DNA of 64,000 nt, taken from contig NZ_PTQY01000008.1 in NCBI RefSeq assembly GCF_002943465.1, positions 62,001-126,000 of the forward strand, read 5' to 3'. The notes under the pieces were generated by a model. The model ran no database searches and was not told the DNA's origin. It saw only the letters and a program-made list of their open reading frames with translations. Below, one piece after another: positions 1-7,989 of this stretch. Origin of the DNA: Rhodoferax sp. TS-BS-61-7 (lineage in GTDB: Bacteria > Pseudomonadota > Gammaproteobacteria > Burkholderiales > Burkholderiaceae_C). The translations under genes and the position numbers were made by a program. The number at the start of each line of letters is the position of its first letter. The first letter of the stretch is position 1.

Positions 1-1
1 C

Positions 2-253
2 AAGGGAATTCGTGTGAATGGCATCAGCGCCGGCCCCATCAAGACCCTGGCCGCCAGCGGTATCAAGGACTTCAGCAAGCTGCTGCACACCGTGGCCGAT
101 GCATCCCCCATCCGCCGCAACGTGACGATCGAAGACGTGGGCAATGTGGCTGCGTTCCTGCTGAGCGACCTGGCTGGTGGCGTGACCGCCGAGATCACCT
201 ATGTGGATGGCGGCTATAGTCAGACCATGGGCGTGACCACTGACCTGGCCTGA
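2..253 (+). CDS. fabI: Enoyl-[acyl-carrier-protein] reductase (NADH), C-terminal fragment
   Basis: This is the C-terminal part of an SDR-fold enoyl-ACP reductase, which does the last reduction of each fatty-acid elongation cycle; the 5' end lies outside the window. Visible are the [12 protein letters not shown] segment typical of FabI, the ASPIRR stretch and the C-terminal [11 protein letters not shown] / YVDGGY cofactor-side motif. The [15 protein letters not shown] context separates FabI from ordinary SDRs. An in-frame GTG at position 14 is an internal valine, not a start. A dispersed repeat begins one base after the TGA stop and a strong terminator follows. Confidence 0.93.
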   Translation, partial: KGIRVNGISAGPIKTLAASGIKDFSKLLHTVADASPIRRNVTIEDVGNVAAFLLSDLAGGVTAEITYVDGGYSQTMGVTTDLA

Positions 254-319
254 GATTTTAAAGCCAAATAGGCCTCTAGCCCGCTCAGATATTGCGCGAG
301 CAGCTCCCAAAAGAATAGC
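254..319 (-). repeat. R1 dispersed repeat, copy A (intergenic)
   Basis: Read on the minus strand, this carries all the R1 landmarks: GCTAT, AGCTGCTCGCGCA, GGGCTAGAGGCC and a TTAAAATC end. It begins at the base after the fabI stop. Its outer AATAGC end forms part of the left arm of the terminator that follows. The other copies are at 12869, 22752, 29800, 44972, 45871, 47974 and 63558. Confidence 0.8.
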
Positions 320-350
320 GCCAGTGCAGATCGCACTGGCGCTATTTTTA
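314..350 (+). terminator. Rho-independent terminator after fabI
   Basis: Perfect 14-bp inverted repeat (314-327 with 333-346), 5-nt loop AGATC, followed by a T-rich tail. The A-rich left flank means it may also work from the minus strand for the decarboxylase gene, which ends at 383. Confidence 0.9.
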
Positions 351-382
351 TTTCTGCCGGCTAGAGCCGGCACGGTGTGGGC

Positions 383-2653
383 TTAAGCCTTCACACAGTC
401 GGCGTAATAGCGCACCTTGCCGTCCTCACCCACCTCGCTCACCAGGCCGTGCACGTCGGTCTCAAAACCGGGGCACTGCGCGTTGAACTCGCGTGAGAAC
501 TTCAGGTAATCCACCACTTTCTTGTTGAACACTTCGCCCGGAATCAGCAAGGGAATGCCGGGAGGGTACGGTGTGACCATGCCCACCGACACGCGGCCTT
601 CCAAGTGGTCGATCTCTACACGCTCGGTTTTGCGCAGGGCAATGTGGGCGTAGGCATCGCTGGGCTTCATGGCCGGGGTCAGGTCGCTCAGGTAGACCTC
701 GGTCGTCAGGCGGGCGATGTCGAACTTGGCGTACAGCTGGTGGATATGCTGGCACAGGTCGGCCAGGCCCATCTTCTCGTAGCGTGGGTACTTTTGCACA
801 AACTCGGGCAGCACACGCCACATGGGCTGGTTCTTGGCGTAGTCGTCCTTGAACTGCTGCAGCGCGGTCAACATGCTGTTCCAACGGCCCTTGGTGATGC
901 CAATGGTGAACATGATGAAGAAGCTGTACAGGCCGGTCTTCTCCACCACCACGCCGTGTTCGGACAGGAACTTGGTCACGATGGACGCGGGAATGCCGGT
1001 CTTGGCGAACTTGCCGTTCAGGTCCAGGCCAGGCGTCACGATGGTGGACTTGATGGGGTCCAGCATGTTGAAGCCGCTGGCCAGCTTGCCGAAGCCGTGC
1101 CAGTTCGCCTTGGCGCTCTTGCTCTCGCCCTTGATGATCCAGTCCGCCGCCTTGCCGATGCCTTCGTCGGCCAGCTTGTCCGGTCCCCAGACCTTGAACC
1201 ACCAGTCGTCACCGTACTCTTCGTCCACCTTGCGCATGGCGCGGCGGAAGTCCAGCGCCTCGGCAATGCTTTCTTCCACCAGCGCGGTGCCACCGGGTGG
1301 CTCCATCATCGCGGCGGCCACGTCGCAGCTGGCAATAATGCTGTACTGCGGGCTGGTGCTGGTGTGCATCAGGTAGGCCTCGTTGAACAAATGCTTGTCC
1401 AGCTTTACGGTCTGCGAGTCCTGCACCAGCACATGGCTGGCCTGGCTGATACCGGCCAGCAGCTTGTGGATGGACTGGGTGCTGTAGACCACGGCCTCCT
1501 TGGGGCGCGCGCGGTTCTTGCCCATGGCGTGGTAGGTGCCGTAGAACGGATGAAACGCCGCATGCGGCAACCAGGCCTCGTCAAAGTGGATGTTCTCCAC
1601 ATAACCATCGAGCATGCTCTTGATGGTCTCGGTGTTGTAGAGCACGCCGTCGTAGGTGCTTTGCGTCAGCGTCAGGATGCGCGGCTTCACCGTCTTGGGG
1701 TTCACGCCCTTGAGCAGCGGGTTGGCCTTGATCTTGGCCTGGATCGTGGCGGGCTCAAACTCGCTCTGCGGGATGGGGCCGATGATGCCGAAGTGGTTGC
1801 GTGTGGGTTTCAAGAACACGGGGATGGCCCCGGTCATGATGATGGCGTGCAGGTTGGACTTGTGGCAGTTGCGATCCACGATCACCACGTCGCCCGGCGC
1901 CACGGTGTGGTGCCAGACCATCTTGTTGCTCGTAGACGTGCCGTTGGTCACAAAGAAGCAGTGGTCGGCATTGAAAATGCGCGCTGCATTGCGCTCGGAC
2001 GCACCAATGGCGCCGTTGTGGTCCAGCAGTTGGCCCAGCTCTTCCACCGCGTTGCACACGTCAGCGCGCAGCATGTTTTCGCCGTAAAACTGGTGGTACA
2101 TCTGACCCACGGGGCTCTTCAAGAATGCCACGCCGCCGGAGTGACCGGGGCAATGCCAGCTGTAGGAGCCGTCTTCGGCGTAGTCCAGCAGTGCCTTGAA
2201 GAACGGTGGCTGCACGCCCTCCAGATAGCCCTTGGCCTCGCGGATGATGTGGCGCGCCACGAACTCGGGCGTGTCCTCAAACATGTGGATGAAACCATGC
2301 AGCTCGCGCAGGATATCGTTGGGAATGTGGCGGCTGGTCTTGGTCTCGCCGTACACATAGATAGGCACATCCAGGTTCTTGCGACGCACTTCTTCAATGA
2401 AATGGCGCAGGTTCAGCACCGCGGGGTCCAGGTCCGGGCCGGGGGTGAATTCTTCGTCGTCGATGGACAGGATGAAAGCACTGGCGCGCGACTGCTGTTG
2501 GGCAAACTGGCTCAGGTCGCCGTAGCTGGTGACGCCAAGCACCTCAAAGCCTTCCGTTTCGATGGCCTGGGCCAGGGCGCGGATGCCCAGACCTGACGTG
2601 TTTTCCGATCGGAAATCTTCGTCAATGATGATGATGGGAAAGCGAAACTTCAT
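383..2653 (-). CDS. Orn/Lys/Arg decarboxylase, class III PLP (inducible/biodegradative type)
   Basis: 756-residue cytoplasmic PLP enzyme of the large acid-stress decarboxylase family, which converts a basic amino acid to its amine plus CO2. The length matches AdiA-type arginine decarboxylase better than the ~715-residue lysine and ornithine enzymes. The N-terminal ~130 residues look like the receiver-like wing domain (MKFRFPIIIIDEDF). The PLP core follows, with HCPGHSGGVAF, FVTNGTSTSNK, the HFDEAWLPHAAF aspartate and STQSIHKLL, where K397 is the expected Schiff-base lysine. A C-terminal domain completes it. Substrate choice among Arg, Lys and Orn cannot be settled from the motifs. No antiporter gene is adjacent, so it stands alone. 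Confidence 0.9.
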   Translation of the reverse strand: MKFRFPIIIIDEDFRSENTSGLGIRALAQAIETEGFEVLGVTSYGDLSQFAQQQSRASAFILSIDDEEFTPGPDLDPAVLNLRHFIEEVRRKNLDVPIYVYGETKTSRHIPNDILRELHGFIHMFEDTPEFVARHIIREAKGYLEGVQPPFFKALLDYAEDGSYSWHCPGHSGGVAFLKSPVGQMYHQFYGENMLRADVCNAVEELGQLLDHNGAIGASERNAARIFNADHCFFVTNGTSTSNKMVWHHTVAPGDVVIVDRNCHKSNLHAIIMTGAIPVFLKPTRNHFGIIGPIPQSEFEPATIQAKIKANPLLKGVNPKTVKPRILTLTQSTYDGVLYNTETIKSMLDGYVENIHFDEAWLPHAAFHPFYGTYHAMGKNRARPKEAVVYSTQSIHKLLAGISQASHVLVQDSQTVKLDKHLFNEAYLMHTSTSPQYSIIASCDVAAAMMEPPGGTALVEESIAEALDFRRAMRKVDEEYGDDWWFKVWGPDKLADEGIGKAADWIIKGESKSAKANWHGFGKLASGFNMLDPIKSTIVTPGLDLNGKFAKTGIPASIVTKFLSEHGVVVEKTGLYSFFIMFTIGITKGRWNSMLTALQQFKDDYAKNQPMWRVLPEFVQKYPRYEKMGLADLCQHIHQLYAKFDIARLTTEVYLSDLTPAMKPSDAYAHIALRKTERVEIDHLEGRVSVGMVTPYPPGIPLLIPGEVFNKKVVDYLKFSREFNAQCPGFETDVHGLVSEVGEDGKVRYYADCVKA

Positions 2654-2785
2654 CGAATGGCTCCAACGGGCGGGCTAAAAATACTAAACAGGCGCGAAGT
2701 GTAAGGACTTCTGGCGACAACGTCGTGGCGCCGTCACGCATTTGGCCCACAATGTGGCGTCATCAATACAAAGGAGGCCTCACAC

Positions 2786-3211
2786 ATGTCGGAACCCACC
2801 CTCTGGTGGCTGGTCACTGGCGCCATCGTGGTCGCCGAGCTACTGACCGGTACGTTTTACCTGCTGATGCTGGGCTTGGGGGCAGTCGCAGCCGCCCTGG
2901 CTGCCCATCTAGGTGCCAGCCTGACCGTCCAGCTGGTGCTGGCCTCCCTGGTGGGGGGCGGTGCGGTGGTGGCCTGGCACCTCAAACGGGCCGCAGGCCG
3001 CACAGAACCACCAGCCCAAGCCAACCCGAATGTGAATCTGGACATTGGTGAAACCGTGCAGGTCAGCACCTGGAATGCCGATGGCACCGCCAGCGTCCAC
3101 TACCGCGGCGCGCAATGGACCGCCATGCACCGCGCAGGAATCAACCCCTCCCCTGGCGCGCACCGCGTGGCGGAGATGGTGGGCAACCGTCTTTTGGTAG
3201 ATAAAGCTTAA
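2786..3211 (+). CDS. NfeD-like membrane protein
   Basis: 141-residue short NfeD protein. Two or three N-terminal transmembrane segments lie at roughly residues 7-60. A soluble C-terminal OB-fold domain (GETVQVSTWNADGTASVHYRG...W) follows. The start ATG at 2786 has a strong AAGGAGG Shine-Dalgarno at 2771. It lies 12 bp upstream of an SPFH/band-7 gene. NfeD-SPFH pairs are a widely conserved two-gene unit, and the short NfeD is thought to work with its stomatin-like partner in membrane quality control or microdomains. That functional role is family knowledge, not visible here. Confidence 0.9.
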   Translation: MSEPTLWWLVTGAIVVAELLTGTFYLLMLGLGAVAAALAAHLGASLTVQLVLASLVGGGAVVAWHLKRAAGRTEPPAQANPNVNLDIGETVQVSTWNADGTASVHYRGAQWTAMHRAGINPSPGAHRVAEMVGNRLLVDKA

Positions 3212-3223
3212 ACAGGAATCCTT

Positions 3224-4132
3224 ATGGAAATCGCAATTGTTCTCTTGGTCATCGCCGTCATTTTCATCACCCGCTCGGTCAAAGTGGTGCCGCAGCAGCA
3301 CGCCTGGGTGATTGAACGTCTGGGCAAATACCACGGCACGCTGACACCGGGTCTGAACTTTCTGGTGCCTTTTATCGACCGCGTGGCCTACAAACACGTG
3401 CTGAAAGAAATCCCGCTCGACATTGCCAGCCAAGTCTGCATCACCAAAGACAACACCCAGCTGCAAGTCGATGGCATTTTGTACTTCCAGGTCACCGACG
3501 CCATGCGCGCCAGTTACGGCTCCAGCAACTACATCATCGCTATTTCGCAACTCGCCCAAACCTCGCTGCGCTCGGTGATCGGCAAGCTTGAACTGGACAA
3601 GACTTTCGAGGAGCGTGACATCATCAACGCCCAGGTGGTGGCTGCCATTGACGAGGCCGCACTGAACTGGGGTGTGAAGGTGTTGCGTTACGAAATCAAG
3701 GACCTGACGCCCCCGAAGGAAATTTTGCACGCCATGCAGGCCCAGATCACGGCCGAGCGCGAAAAACGTGCCTTGATTGCTGCCTCGGAAGGCCGCCGCC
3801 AAGAACAAATCAACATCGCCACCGGCGAGCGCGAAGCGTTTATCGCCCGCTCTGAAGGTGAAAAACAGGCCGCTATCAACAGCGCACAGGGTGAAGCGGC
3901 GTCCATCACGGCCGTGGCCGACGCCACTGCGGCAGCCATTGAACGCATTGCTGCAGCGATTCGGCAACCTGGTGGTGAGCAAGCGGTGCAGCTGAAGGTA
4001 GCAGAACGTGCCGTGGACGCCTACGGCAAAGTCGCGGCTGACGCGACGACCACCCTGATCATTCCCGGCAATATGAGTGAAGTGTCAACGCTGATTGCGA
4101 CGGCCATGAAAATGGTGCAAACCAGCAAATAA
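3224..4132 (+). CDS. qmcA: SPFH/band 7 (stomatin/paraslipin-like) membrane protein, QmcA type
   Basis: 302-residue protein with one N-terminal membrane anchor (residues ~2-17), then the SPFH/PHB domain (VVPQQHAWVIERLGKY, LDIASQ, TKDNTQLQVDGILYFQV). A long charged helix follows (about residues 165-225: AEREKRALIAASEGRRQEQ, GEREAFIARSEGEKQAA), expected to form a coiled coil for oligomerisation. The C-terminus is the short type without a large extension. Co-transcription with nfeD is likely because the gap is 12 bp and there is no terminator between them. Confidence 0.9.
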   Translation: MEIAIVLLVIAVIFITRSVKVVPQQHAWVIERLGKYHGTLTPGLNFLVPFIDRVAYKHVLKEIPLDIASQVCITKDNTQLQVDGILYFQVTDAMRASYGSSNYIIAISQLAQTSLRSVIGKLELDKTFEERDIINAQVVAAIDEAALNWGVKVLRYEIKDLTPPKEILHAMQAQITAEREKRALIAASEGRRQEQINIATGEREAFIARSEGEKQAAINSAQGEAASITAVADATAAAIERIAAAIRQPGGEQAVQLKVAERAVDAYGKVAADATTTLIIPGNMSEVSTLIATAMKMVQTSK

Positions 4133-4160
4133 AACGCGGCCCCGGCGTCAAGGGGCAATA

Positions 4161-4197
4161 AAAAACCCCGCAGCACAAAATGCTGCGGGGTTTTTTG
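4161..4197 (+). terminator. Rho-independent terminator after the nfeD-SPFH operon
   Basis: Perfect stem (4162-4175 with 4181-4194, core ACCCCGCAGCA/TGCTGCGGGGT), 5-nt loop, ending in six T. Flanking A and T runs make it potentially bidirectional. Confidence 0.92.
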
Positions 4198-4233
4198 CCA
4201 ACCAGCCTGGAAAAGACTGGTTGGACTTGGTTC

Positions 4234-4323
4234 TGGCGGAGCAGGCGGGATTCGAACCCGCGGTGGGTTTAACCCCACGCACGCTTTCCAGGCGTGTGAC
4301 TTAAACCGCTCATCCACCGCTCC
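4234..4323 (-). tRNA. tRNA-Ser (anticodon GGA)
   Basis: Minus-strand cloverleaf of 90 nt including an encoded CCA (4234-4236). The acceptor stem GGAGCGG pairs with CTGCTCC, the discriminator is G and the anticodon loop CTGGAAA gives GGA. The long variable arm (GTGGGGTTAAACCCAC) is typical of class II serine tRNAs, and the T-loop is TTCGAAT. It lies between the convergent SPFH and amino-acid-binding-protein genes. Confidence 0.96.
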
Positions 4324-4333
4324 AGAGCCTCGT

Positions 4334-4339
4334 ATTCTA
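4334..4339 (-). promoter_or_regulatory. Putative -10 box of tRNA-Ser
   Basis: On the minus strand this reads TAGAAT, ten bases upstream of the tRNA 5' end at 4323. I see no convincing -35 hexamer at the usual distance, so the assignment rests on position and the hexamer alone. Confidence 0.4.
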
Positions 4340-4383
4340 GCCTGTCTTTTGGGCTTGTTTAGGCTCGTGCACCGTAAACTGCA

Positions 4384-4415
4384 TAAAAAAGAAGGGCGCC
4401 GTGAGGCGCCCTTCT
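4384..4415 (-). terminator. Terminator of the branched-chain amino-acid binding protein gene
   Basis: 11-bp perfect stem (4390-4400 with 4405-4415, AGAAGGGCGCC / GGCGCCCTTCT) with a GTGA loop. On the minus strand it is followed by a run of T (A run at 4385-4390 on the plus strand). It lies 36 bp downstream of the stop at 4452. Confidence 0.9.
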
Positions 4416-4451
4416 GATTTGCAGCGCGTCCACGCGCCGCATGCCGCGGAT

Positions 4452-5654
4452 TTAGCGAATGACGGCCAAAGTTTCCAGCTTGCCAGCACGCACGGTCTTC
4501 AGAGTCAACGCGCCATTCTTGATGTCGCCCTTCTCGTCAAACATGATAGGACCGGTCACACCCTTGTAGTCCGTCTTGGCCAGCTCAGGCAGGTACTTGG
4601 CGGGGTCCGAAGAATTGGCCTTGACCATGGCCGCCACCATCAGCTTGACGGAGTCGTACACGTAGGGAGCGTAGACCTGCACGTCGGCGTTGAACTTGGC
4701 CTTGAACTTGGTCTTGAACTCTTCCATGCCAGCCTTGGCTTCACCTTCCACACCACCGGCTTCAGCACAGAACACTTGGTCGTCGGCAATCGCGTCACCG
4801 CCCAGCTTTACCAGCTCGGAGGAGCAGATGCCGTCGCCGCCCATGAACTTGGCCTTGATGCCCAAAGATTTCATTTGCTTCAACATGGGGCCAGCCACAG
4901 CGTCCATACCGCCGAAGAACACGACGTCAGGCTTTTTGCCCTTGATGGTGGTCAGGATGGAGTTGAAGTCGGTGGCTTTGTCGGTGGTGAATTCCTTGGC
5001 CACAACTTTGCCGCCAGCAGCTTCCACGGCCTTGGCAAACTCTTCTGCCACGCCTTGGCCGTACGCGGTACGGTCATCGATCACGGCAATGGACTTGCCC
5101 TTGAGGGTGCCCACTGCGTATTTGCCGAGAGTGCCACCCAGTTGGGTGTCGTCAGCCACCACGCGGAAGGTGGTCTTAAAACCTTGGCGGGTGTACTTGG
5201 GGTTGGTGGCGGAAGGAGAGACTTGAGGAATGCCCGCGTCGCTGTAAATCTTGGAGGCGGGGATGGTGGTACCGGAGTTCAGGTGACCGATCACGCCAGC
5301 GACTTTGGAGTCCACCAGCTTTTGCGCCACGGCAGTGCCTTGCTTGGGGTCGGCTGCGTCGTCTTCGGCGATCAGTTCCAGGGTCACTTTTTTGCCGTCG
5401 ATCATCACGCCAGCGGCGTTTAGTTCTTCGATGGCCAGACGGGCACCGTTTTCGTTGTCTTTGCCCAGGTGGGCGATGGCGCCACTGGTGGGGCCGACGT
5501 GGCCGATCTTGACCACTGCACCGGCGTCAGCCGCGGGGGCTGCTGCGGGCGCAGCCGCTGGGGCTGCAGGAGCCGCTTCTTCTTTTTTACCGCAAGCAAC
5601 CAACAAGGCCGCCGCAGCCAATACCGTCAAAGTACTTTTCACTTTGAATTGCAT
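4452..5654 (-). CDS. Branched-chain amino-acid ABC transporter substrate-binding protein (LivK/LivJ family)
   Basis: 400-residue periplasmic binding protein of the Leu/Ile/Val family (type I fold). The start ATG at 5654 has GGGAG about 8 bases upstream; a longer frame from 5711 lacks support. Residues 1-21 form a lipoprotein-like signal (AAAALLVACGKK, lipobox cysteine C21). An Ala/Pro-rich linker at about residues 26-45 precedes the mature domain, which begins with VVKIGHVGPTSG and contains AHLGKDNENGA, LIAEDDAADP and DDRTAYGQG. No permease or ATPase genes are adjacent, so it is an orphan binding protein with its own terminator. Confidence 0.92.
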   Translation of the reverse strand: MQFKVKSTLTVLAAAALLVACGKKEEAAPAAPAAAPAAAPAADAGAVVKIGHVGPTSGAIAHLGKDNENGARLAIEELNAAGVMIDGKKVTLELIAEDDAADPKQGTAVAQKLVDSKVAGVIGHLNSGTTIPASKIYSDAGIPQVSPSATNPKYTRQGFKTTFRVVADDTQLGGTLGKYAVGTLKGKSIAVIDDRTAYGQGVAEEFAKAVEAAGGKVVAKEFTTDKATDFNSILTTIKGKKPDVVFFGGMDAVAGPMLKQMKSLGIKAKFMGGDGICSSELVKLGGDAIADDQVFCAEAGGVEGEAKAGMEEFKTKFKAKFNADVQVYAPYVYDSVKLMVAAMVKANSSDPAKYLPELAKTDYKGVTGPIMFDEKGDIKNGALTLKTVRAGKLETLAVIR

Positions 5655-5799
5655 AAAAACTCCCAGGATGGAAAAAACAATGAATGTGTGAACGTGATGT
5701 TCAGCGCCCAAGACAATAGCGCAGTTTTGGGGCCACCGACCTAGGGGAATGCACGCAAGAGGTTAAAAAATGTGAGCACACAGGCCCGCGAGCGCAAGC

Positions 5800-6093
5800 C
5801 TAGCGAGGTGGCGGCTCCGGCATTTCAGCCACAGCACCTTCCACGGCGGCACGCACCATCTGCTCCAGATCGTGCTGGATGCGGGGCGCCAACTCGCGCA
5901 GCTGCTCTTGCACCAAGTCACTGACCAGTTCACGCAATTGGCTCTCAATATGGGGCGATACCGCTTGCATCACCTTAGCAACCATGGCGTCGGTGTCGAT
6001 GCTGGCTTGCGGTGGGGGCTCCGGCGGATTCGGCGGAAGCACCACCTCGGTCAAGGTAGGTAAAAACCGCGGCGTCGGTTTGGAGGTACGCAT
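5800..6093 (-). CDS. Conserved hypothetical protein, downstream of holC
   Basis: 97-residue protein I do not recognise. The N-terminus is basic and proline-rich (RTSKPTPRFLPTLTEVV, then PPNPPEPPP). Residues ~35-85 are predicted amphipathic helix (VSPHIESQLRELVSDL, QEQLRELAPRIQHDLEQM), which suggests a coiled coil or oligomerisation helix. The start ATG at 6093 overlaps the holC stop by one base (TGATG), so the two are translationally coupled. A GTG one codon upstream is less likely. No signal peptide or membrane segment is visible. Confidence 0.72.
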   Translation of the reverse strand: MRTSKPTPRFLPTLTEVVLPPNPPEPPPQASIDTDAMVAKVMQAVSPHIESQLRELVSDLVQEQLRELAPRIQHDLEQMVRAAVEGAVAEMPEPPPR

Positions 6094-6524
6094 CACGCGG
6101 CTCCTTTGAGGTTGAGGTCGTGCTTCTGGATCGTAATGCCCTGTTGGGCGTATTGTTTCCAGCGGCCCCGGGCGGCCAGCCGGTCTTCTTCGTCATGGCT
6201 CACCACTTCGATCACCCGACCAAAGTGGGCAAAGCCGTCGGGCACAGCGTCCGACAGGTTCAGCAACACACTATCAGCCGACAAACCTGGGTGCAAGGCA
6301 CTGGCCAGCACCACCGGACTGCGCGGCGTGGACGGATCCCCATCCACACAGTGCACCAGAAATTCGGTCGGTGACAGGGCCCACAAATGGGCATCCAGGC
6401 GGCGCACCAGGTCGTGCGAACCAAACACCACCAGGCGTGCGCCCTGCCCCACGGCTTTGCGCAGCAGGCGCCCGGCGTACTCCAGCTTGTTGGGCGCCCC
6501 GAAATGAAACGCGACTTCCGTCAC
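6093..6524 (-). CDS. holC: DNA polymerase III subunit chi
   Basis: 143-residue chi subunit of the clamp-loader complex, which links polymerase III to SSB. Family features are the N-terminal EVAFHFGAPNKLEYAGRLL, the central RLVVFGSHDLVRRLDAHLW, and FLVHCV / PVVLAS / VLLNLSDAVP. The ATG overlaps the pepA stop by four bases (ATGA). The pepA-holC order and coupling are conserved in many proteobacteria. Confidence 0.93.
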   Translation of the reverse strand: MTEVAFHFGAPNKLEYAGRLLRKAVGQGARLVVFGSHDLVRRLDAHLWALSPTEFLVHCVDGDPSTPRSPVVLASALHPGLSADSVLLNLSDAVPDGFAHFGRVIEVVSHDEEDRLAARGRWKQYAQQGITIQKHDLNLKGAA

Positions 6525-7966
6525 TTGGTCCCCACCTGGGCCATCAGGTACTCCACCAGCAAGCCCACGGGTCGGCCGGTCGCTCCTTTGGCGGCACCAC
6601 TTTTCCAGGCCGTACCGGCGATGTCCAAGTGGGCCCAGGGGTATTTGCTGGTAAAGCGCTGCAGGAACTTGGCGGCGGTAATGGCCCCACCCGCACGGCC
6701 GGCCACGTTGGCCACATCGGCAAAATTCGTCTTCAGCCCATCGGCGTAATCTTCGTCCAACGGCAACCGCCAGGCCAGGTCTGCACTGCGTTCACCAGCC
6801 GCCAGCAGGGCATCCCCCAACGCATCGTCGGTTGCAAACAAACCGCTGCGCACGCCCCCCAAGGCCACCACACAGGCCCCCGTGAGCGTGGCGATGTCGA
6901 CCACCGCGGTGGGCTTGAAGCGTTCGGCATAACTCAGGGCATCACACAACACCAGCCGGCCTTCGGCGTCTGTGTTCAGGATCTCGATGGTTTGGCCGCT
7001 CATGCTGGTCACCACGTCGCCTGGCTTGACCGCCCGGCCGTTGATCAGGTTTTCGCAAGAGGGAATAAGGCCCACCACATTGATGGCGGGCTTGAGCTGG
7101 GCCAAGGCGCGGAACACACCCAGCACGCTGGCGGCACCACACATGTCGAACTTCATTTCATCCATCTCAGGGGCAGGTTTGATGGAAATGCCACCGCTGT
7201 CGAAGGTGATGCCCTTGCCCACCAGCACGGTTGGAGCCTTGGTTTTGGCCGCGCCGTCATAACGCAAAACAATGAAACGCAAGGGTTCGTCCGAACCCTG
7301 CGCCACGGCCATGAAGGAGCCCATGCCCAGTTTGGCCACTTCTTTGGGGCCCAATATTTCGCACGACACCTTGGGCAGCTTGGCCAAGGCCTGCGCTGCC
7401 TGCCCCAGCAGCGTCGGCGTGGCAAAGTTGGCCGGGCGGTTGGCCCACTCTTTGGCCAGCTCAATGCCCAGCACCGTCCCTACGGCCCGGTCAAAGCTGG
7501 CCGACACTTCGGCCGCGTTGCTGGCGACCACCAGGCATTTTTGCAAGGTGCGCGGCTCGGGCTTGCTCTTGGTGTGGGTGTAACTGTAGGTGGCGTCTGC
7601 AGCGGCCAGTACGGCTGCGCGCACGGCGTCCTCCTGGGCCGGGGAGGCAAAGGCCAGCACCACTTTTTTGCCCAAAGACGCTTTAACCGAACCCAATGCG
7701 GCAGATACGGCGGCACGCACCTGCTTGGCCTTGCCCTCCCCGACTCCCGCCAATAACAAACGCGGGGCATTGGCCTGGGATGCACGGTACAACGGCACCA
7801 GTTGGCCGGGTTTGGCGCCCAGGTCGCCCGCCTTCACCGTTTGCGCCACCAGCAGGGACAACTCGTCCTTGCCCGGCTTGAAATCCTGCTGCACCAGCAG
7901 TACTAGGACATCGCATTTTTCATTCGCAAGGCCCACCAGGGTCAAAGGCTTGAGTTCAAAGTTCAT
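6521..7966 (-). CDS. pepA: Leucyl aminopeptidase (M17)
   Basis: 481-residue M17 metallo-aminopeptidase, cytoplasmic, with two metals per active site. The catalytic block NTDAEGRLVL begins at residue 331, the same place as in E. coli PepA. The upstream metal block VGKGITFDSGG is present. The start MNFELKPL at 7966 matches the family; a longer in-frame extension to 8026 would overlap the divergent lptF gene. The start lies only 23 bp from lptF on the other strand, so the two promoters must overlap each other's coding ends. Some PepA proteins also bind DNA, which cannot be judged here. Confidence 0.95.
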   Translation of the reverse strand: MNFELKPLTLVGLANEKCDVLVLLVQQDFKPGKDELSLLVAQTVKAGDLGAKPGQLVPLYRASQANAPRLLLAGVGEGKAKQVRAAVSAALGSVKASLGKKVVLAFASPAQEDAVRAAVLAAADATYSYTHTKSKPEPRTLQKCLVVASNAAEVSASFDRAVGTVLGIELAKEWANRPANFATPTLLGQAAQALAKLPKVSCEILGPKEVAKLGMGSFMAVAQGSDEPLRFIVLRYDGAAKTKAPTVLVGKGITFDSGGISIKPAPEMDEMKFDMCGAASVLGVFRALAQLKPAINVVGLIPSCENLINGRAVKPGDVVTSMSGQTIEILNTDAEGRLVLCDALSYAERFKPTAVVDIATLTGACVVALGGVRSGLFATDDALGDALLAAGERSADLAWRLPLDEDYADGLKTNFADVANVAGRAGGAITAAKFLQRFTSKYPWAHLDIAGTAWKSGAAKGATGRPVGLLVEYLMAQVGTK

Positions 7967-7989
7967 AATTCGTGCTTTCTTTCGTCGCA

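Noticed and set aside
605..2596. Long open frame on the plus strand opposite the amino-acid decarboxylase
   Set aside because: It is antisense to a gene with clear PLP motifs, its translation is low-complexity His/Gly/Val/Leu rich, and it has no ribosome-binding site or known motif. GC-rich third positions explain it.
5720..5830. Possible further R1 fragment upstream of the 97-residue unknown gene region
   Set aside because: GCGAGCGCAAGCCTAGCGAGG has a loose resemblance, but the landmarks are out of order and the GGGGGCTAGAGGCC block is missing.
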